Assembly: GCA_934403665.1 (NCBI GenBank)
Contig: CAKRUL010000053.1
Location: forward strand, 1 to 7,608
Length of the DNA: 7,608 nucleotides
Source of the DNA: an uncultured Clostridia bacterium
Lineage (GTDB): Bacteria > Bacillota_A > Clostridia > UMGS1840 > HGM11507
Reading direction: 5' to 3'
Every line of letters starts with the position of its first letter. Position 1 is the stretch's first letter. The notes under the pieces were generated by a model. That model did not search any database. It was not told where the DNA came from and saw only the letters and a list, made by a program, of their open reading frames with translations. A program made the position numbers and the translations under genes. This document shows, piece by piece, positions 7,301 to 7,608 of this stretch.

Positions 7301-7608
7301 CTGACTCTTCTCTTTCAGATATTGATACACCTGCACATTCTGCGGATGCGTCAGATTCTGCCGAATCCGCGGAACATCCGAGCTTCTCAGCAATACCCGT
7401 GGATGCTCTGCCGGCGGTGTGAGAGCCGGAAGCGGAAAGGAAATGTCCTGCTTTTCTCCGTATTCCGGCAGAAAAACCGGTGTGGAAAACCGTTCTCCTT
7501 CCGGGTTATAGTCCGGCAAAGAGGTGATGGCAATCTTATCAACGCAAAAATAAGGAGCGCGGGGTTCCATTTCAATGACATGTTCCCCGGGGATGAACAC
7601 TTCCATGG
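4328..7608 (-). CDS. Heparinase II/III-superfamily polysaccharide lyase with stalk and F5/8C domain (5' partial)
   Basis: Probable secreted lyase that cleaves uronate-containing polysaccharide by beta-elimination. Numbering is from the Met codon at 7606, which is probably internal: there is no signal peptide, and only two bases precede it. Residues 1-28 look like the last strands of a carbohydrate-binding jelly roll (GEHVIEM...DKIAIT). Residues 68-400 form the alpha/alpha toroid, opening with HPRVLL. About 410-810 is the heparinase II/III C-terminal beta-sandwich. About 835-944 is a copper-amine-oxidase-N-like stalk with two half-repeats (VLYLPAGELV, VLYVPAEETV). About 955-1092 is an F5/8C (CBM32-like) domain ending in RYVKL and LDEIHFF. 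Active-site candidates are H223, N224, E226 (GHNVE), Y278 (EGPSYG) and H442; zinc ligands are H444, D461 and H498. No SLH repeat or LPXTG is visible. It is followed after 15 nt by an SLH-protein gene. The superfamily is firm; the substrate (heparin/heparan sulfate, alginate or another polyuronide) is undecided. Confidence 0.88.
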   Translation of the reverse strand, partial: MEVFIPGEHVIEMEPRAPYFCVDKIAITSLPDYNPEGERFSTPVFLPEYGEKQDISFPLPALTPPAEHPRVLLRSSDVPRIRQNLTHPQNVQVYQYLKEKSQLETDGTLEPIGSGAYTNMNTSYLECLEANAFLYLMEGDETKGRKAVTIAKNMISTLANRPGSDAITRMGGQMIYDAALVYDWCYPLMTDAEREEIRTYTFSHATLLEIGWPPLHEGDVLGHNVENQLNKDMLAAGIAFYDEDPKVYNIVAGRILSGFVPARNYAYQSTAFSEGPSYGRFRYAFELMCAYLFKGMGYDHVYDSTQKNPAYGLLYARKPDGKYIPTGDDVTKTVYGYDGTYASVFFMAGNLYKDPYLKREYYRYLQGGKSASTVISDVSAVLHLIMNDVDVEPNGSFRNFPLTSYSGEPIPMMTARTSWEEGLDSNSMVVQMNLQGSAYGNHQHADAGHFDIYYKGALAIDSGLYESAAFQDENGRNVSSLAYASLHDMNYHKRTVAHNSMLVYDPNEQVESVYTNYADGGQRLITGGKEPDTVEEMQREENRTADVLGYDFGPDAQQPAYSYLKGDLTKAYSDKVEQYSRSFLFLNFFDEEYPGALIVLDNITSADASFRKSWLLHSEEEPQTEGTRTTIQRTEYGYHGKMVNDTLLPQNPQITKIGGEGHEFESAGKNWKAVPKTKTTEAGKWRIEVSPETSAKNDVFLNVLQVSDQQKNLQPLEVTLVENNEQYAGVQIKDRVAYLAKGDNLILSSAVPVKSADGTQGNITFVVNGLRNGAWDVLDAQGNKIDTCKAEKGRNIITFTAPAGEYTLSWNYAVDSFSDLSLLGNITKNTGTAIDVKINGMFESFQSKPFLKENVLYLPAGELVQKIDSTFGETEPGVYRNESHTVSFLTQANEIHLDEEEKTQLHHPLVTENGVLYVPAEETVKALKQSLSWDPIANVAFIKTSSNISADSLNLVNSDEPGRIRLKRAEASLNTNSSAYDAVDADLNTYWAALGDNEWILFEFEKEEQLSSLELKWHVGNTRVQTFDLYVSGDKENWEQVFSGKSDGKSEGFETIRLPEKKTCRYVKLVGHGNTNNQWNSLDEIHFFHEIK

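Noticed and set aside
7604..7606. Met codon at 7606 as the true lyase start
   Set aside because: The following residues read as the end of a beta-domain, not a signal peptide, and only two upstream bases are available. An internal Met is more likely.

Overview
The window looks like a piece of a clostridial (Gram-positive, Bacillota) chromosome. The evidence is S-layer homology (SLH) domains in two proteins, a copper-amine-oxidase-N-type stalk domain in a third, strong AAGGAG-type ribosome binding sites, moderate GC, and short Met-Lys-Lys signal peptides. I cannot name the genus. A commensal or environmental anaerobe that degrades polysaccharides is the most natural reading, but that is inference.

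All recognisable genes lie on the minus strand and form one tight, apparently co-transcribed run, read from high to low coordinates. (1) 7608-4328 is the 3' part of a large modular polysaccharide-lyase-like protein of the heparinase II/III superfamily. It carries a C-terminal stalk domain and an F5/8-type C (discoidin/CBM32-like) domain; its 5' end lies outside the window. (2) 4312-2666 is a secreted 548-residue protein with an Ig-like N-terminal domain, three degenerate helical repeats and three C-terminal SLH repeats. (3) 2669-111 is a secreted 852-residue protein with N-terminal, partly degenerate SLH repeats and a long, repetitive beta-rich region I cannot assign to a named family. (4) 45-1 holds the first 15 codons of a further gene, possibly a Gfo/Idh/MocA-type oxidoreductase.

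The gaps are 15 nt, a 4-nt ATGA overlap and 65 nt, which argues for translational coupling and joint expression. A plausible model is a surface glycan-use locus. The lyase would cleave a uronate-containing polysaccharide outside the cell, the two SLH proteins would sit on the cell-wall polymer close to it, and the downstream cytoplasmic enzyme might process the sugar. The lyase chemistry is well supported by conserved residues and their spacing. Its substrate and any physical interaction with the SLH proteins are inference.

No tRNA, rRNA, CRISPR array, transposase, attachment site or intrinsic terminator was seen. There is no gene-free stretch over 300 bases; the largest gap is 65 bases. The operon promoter must lie upstream, beyond base 7608. 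The many plus-strand open frames are antisense shadows of these genes.
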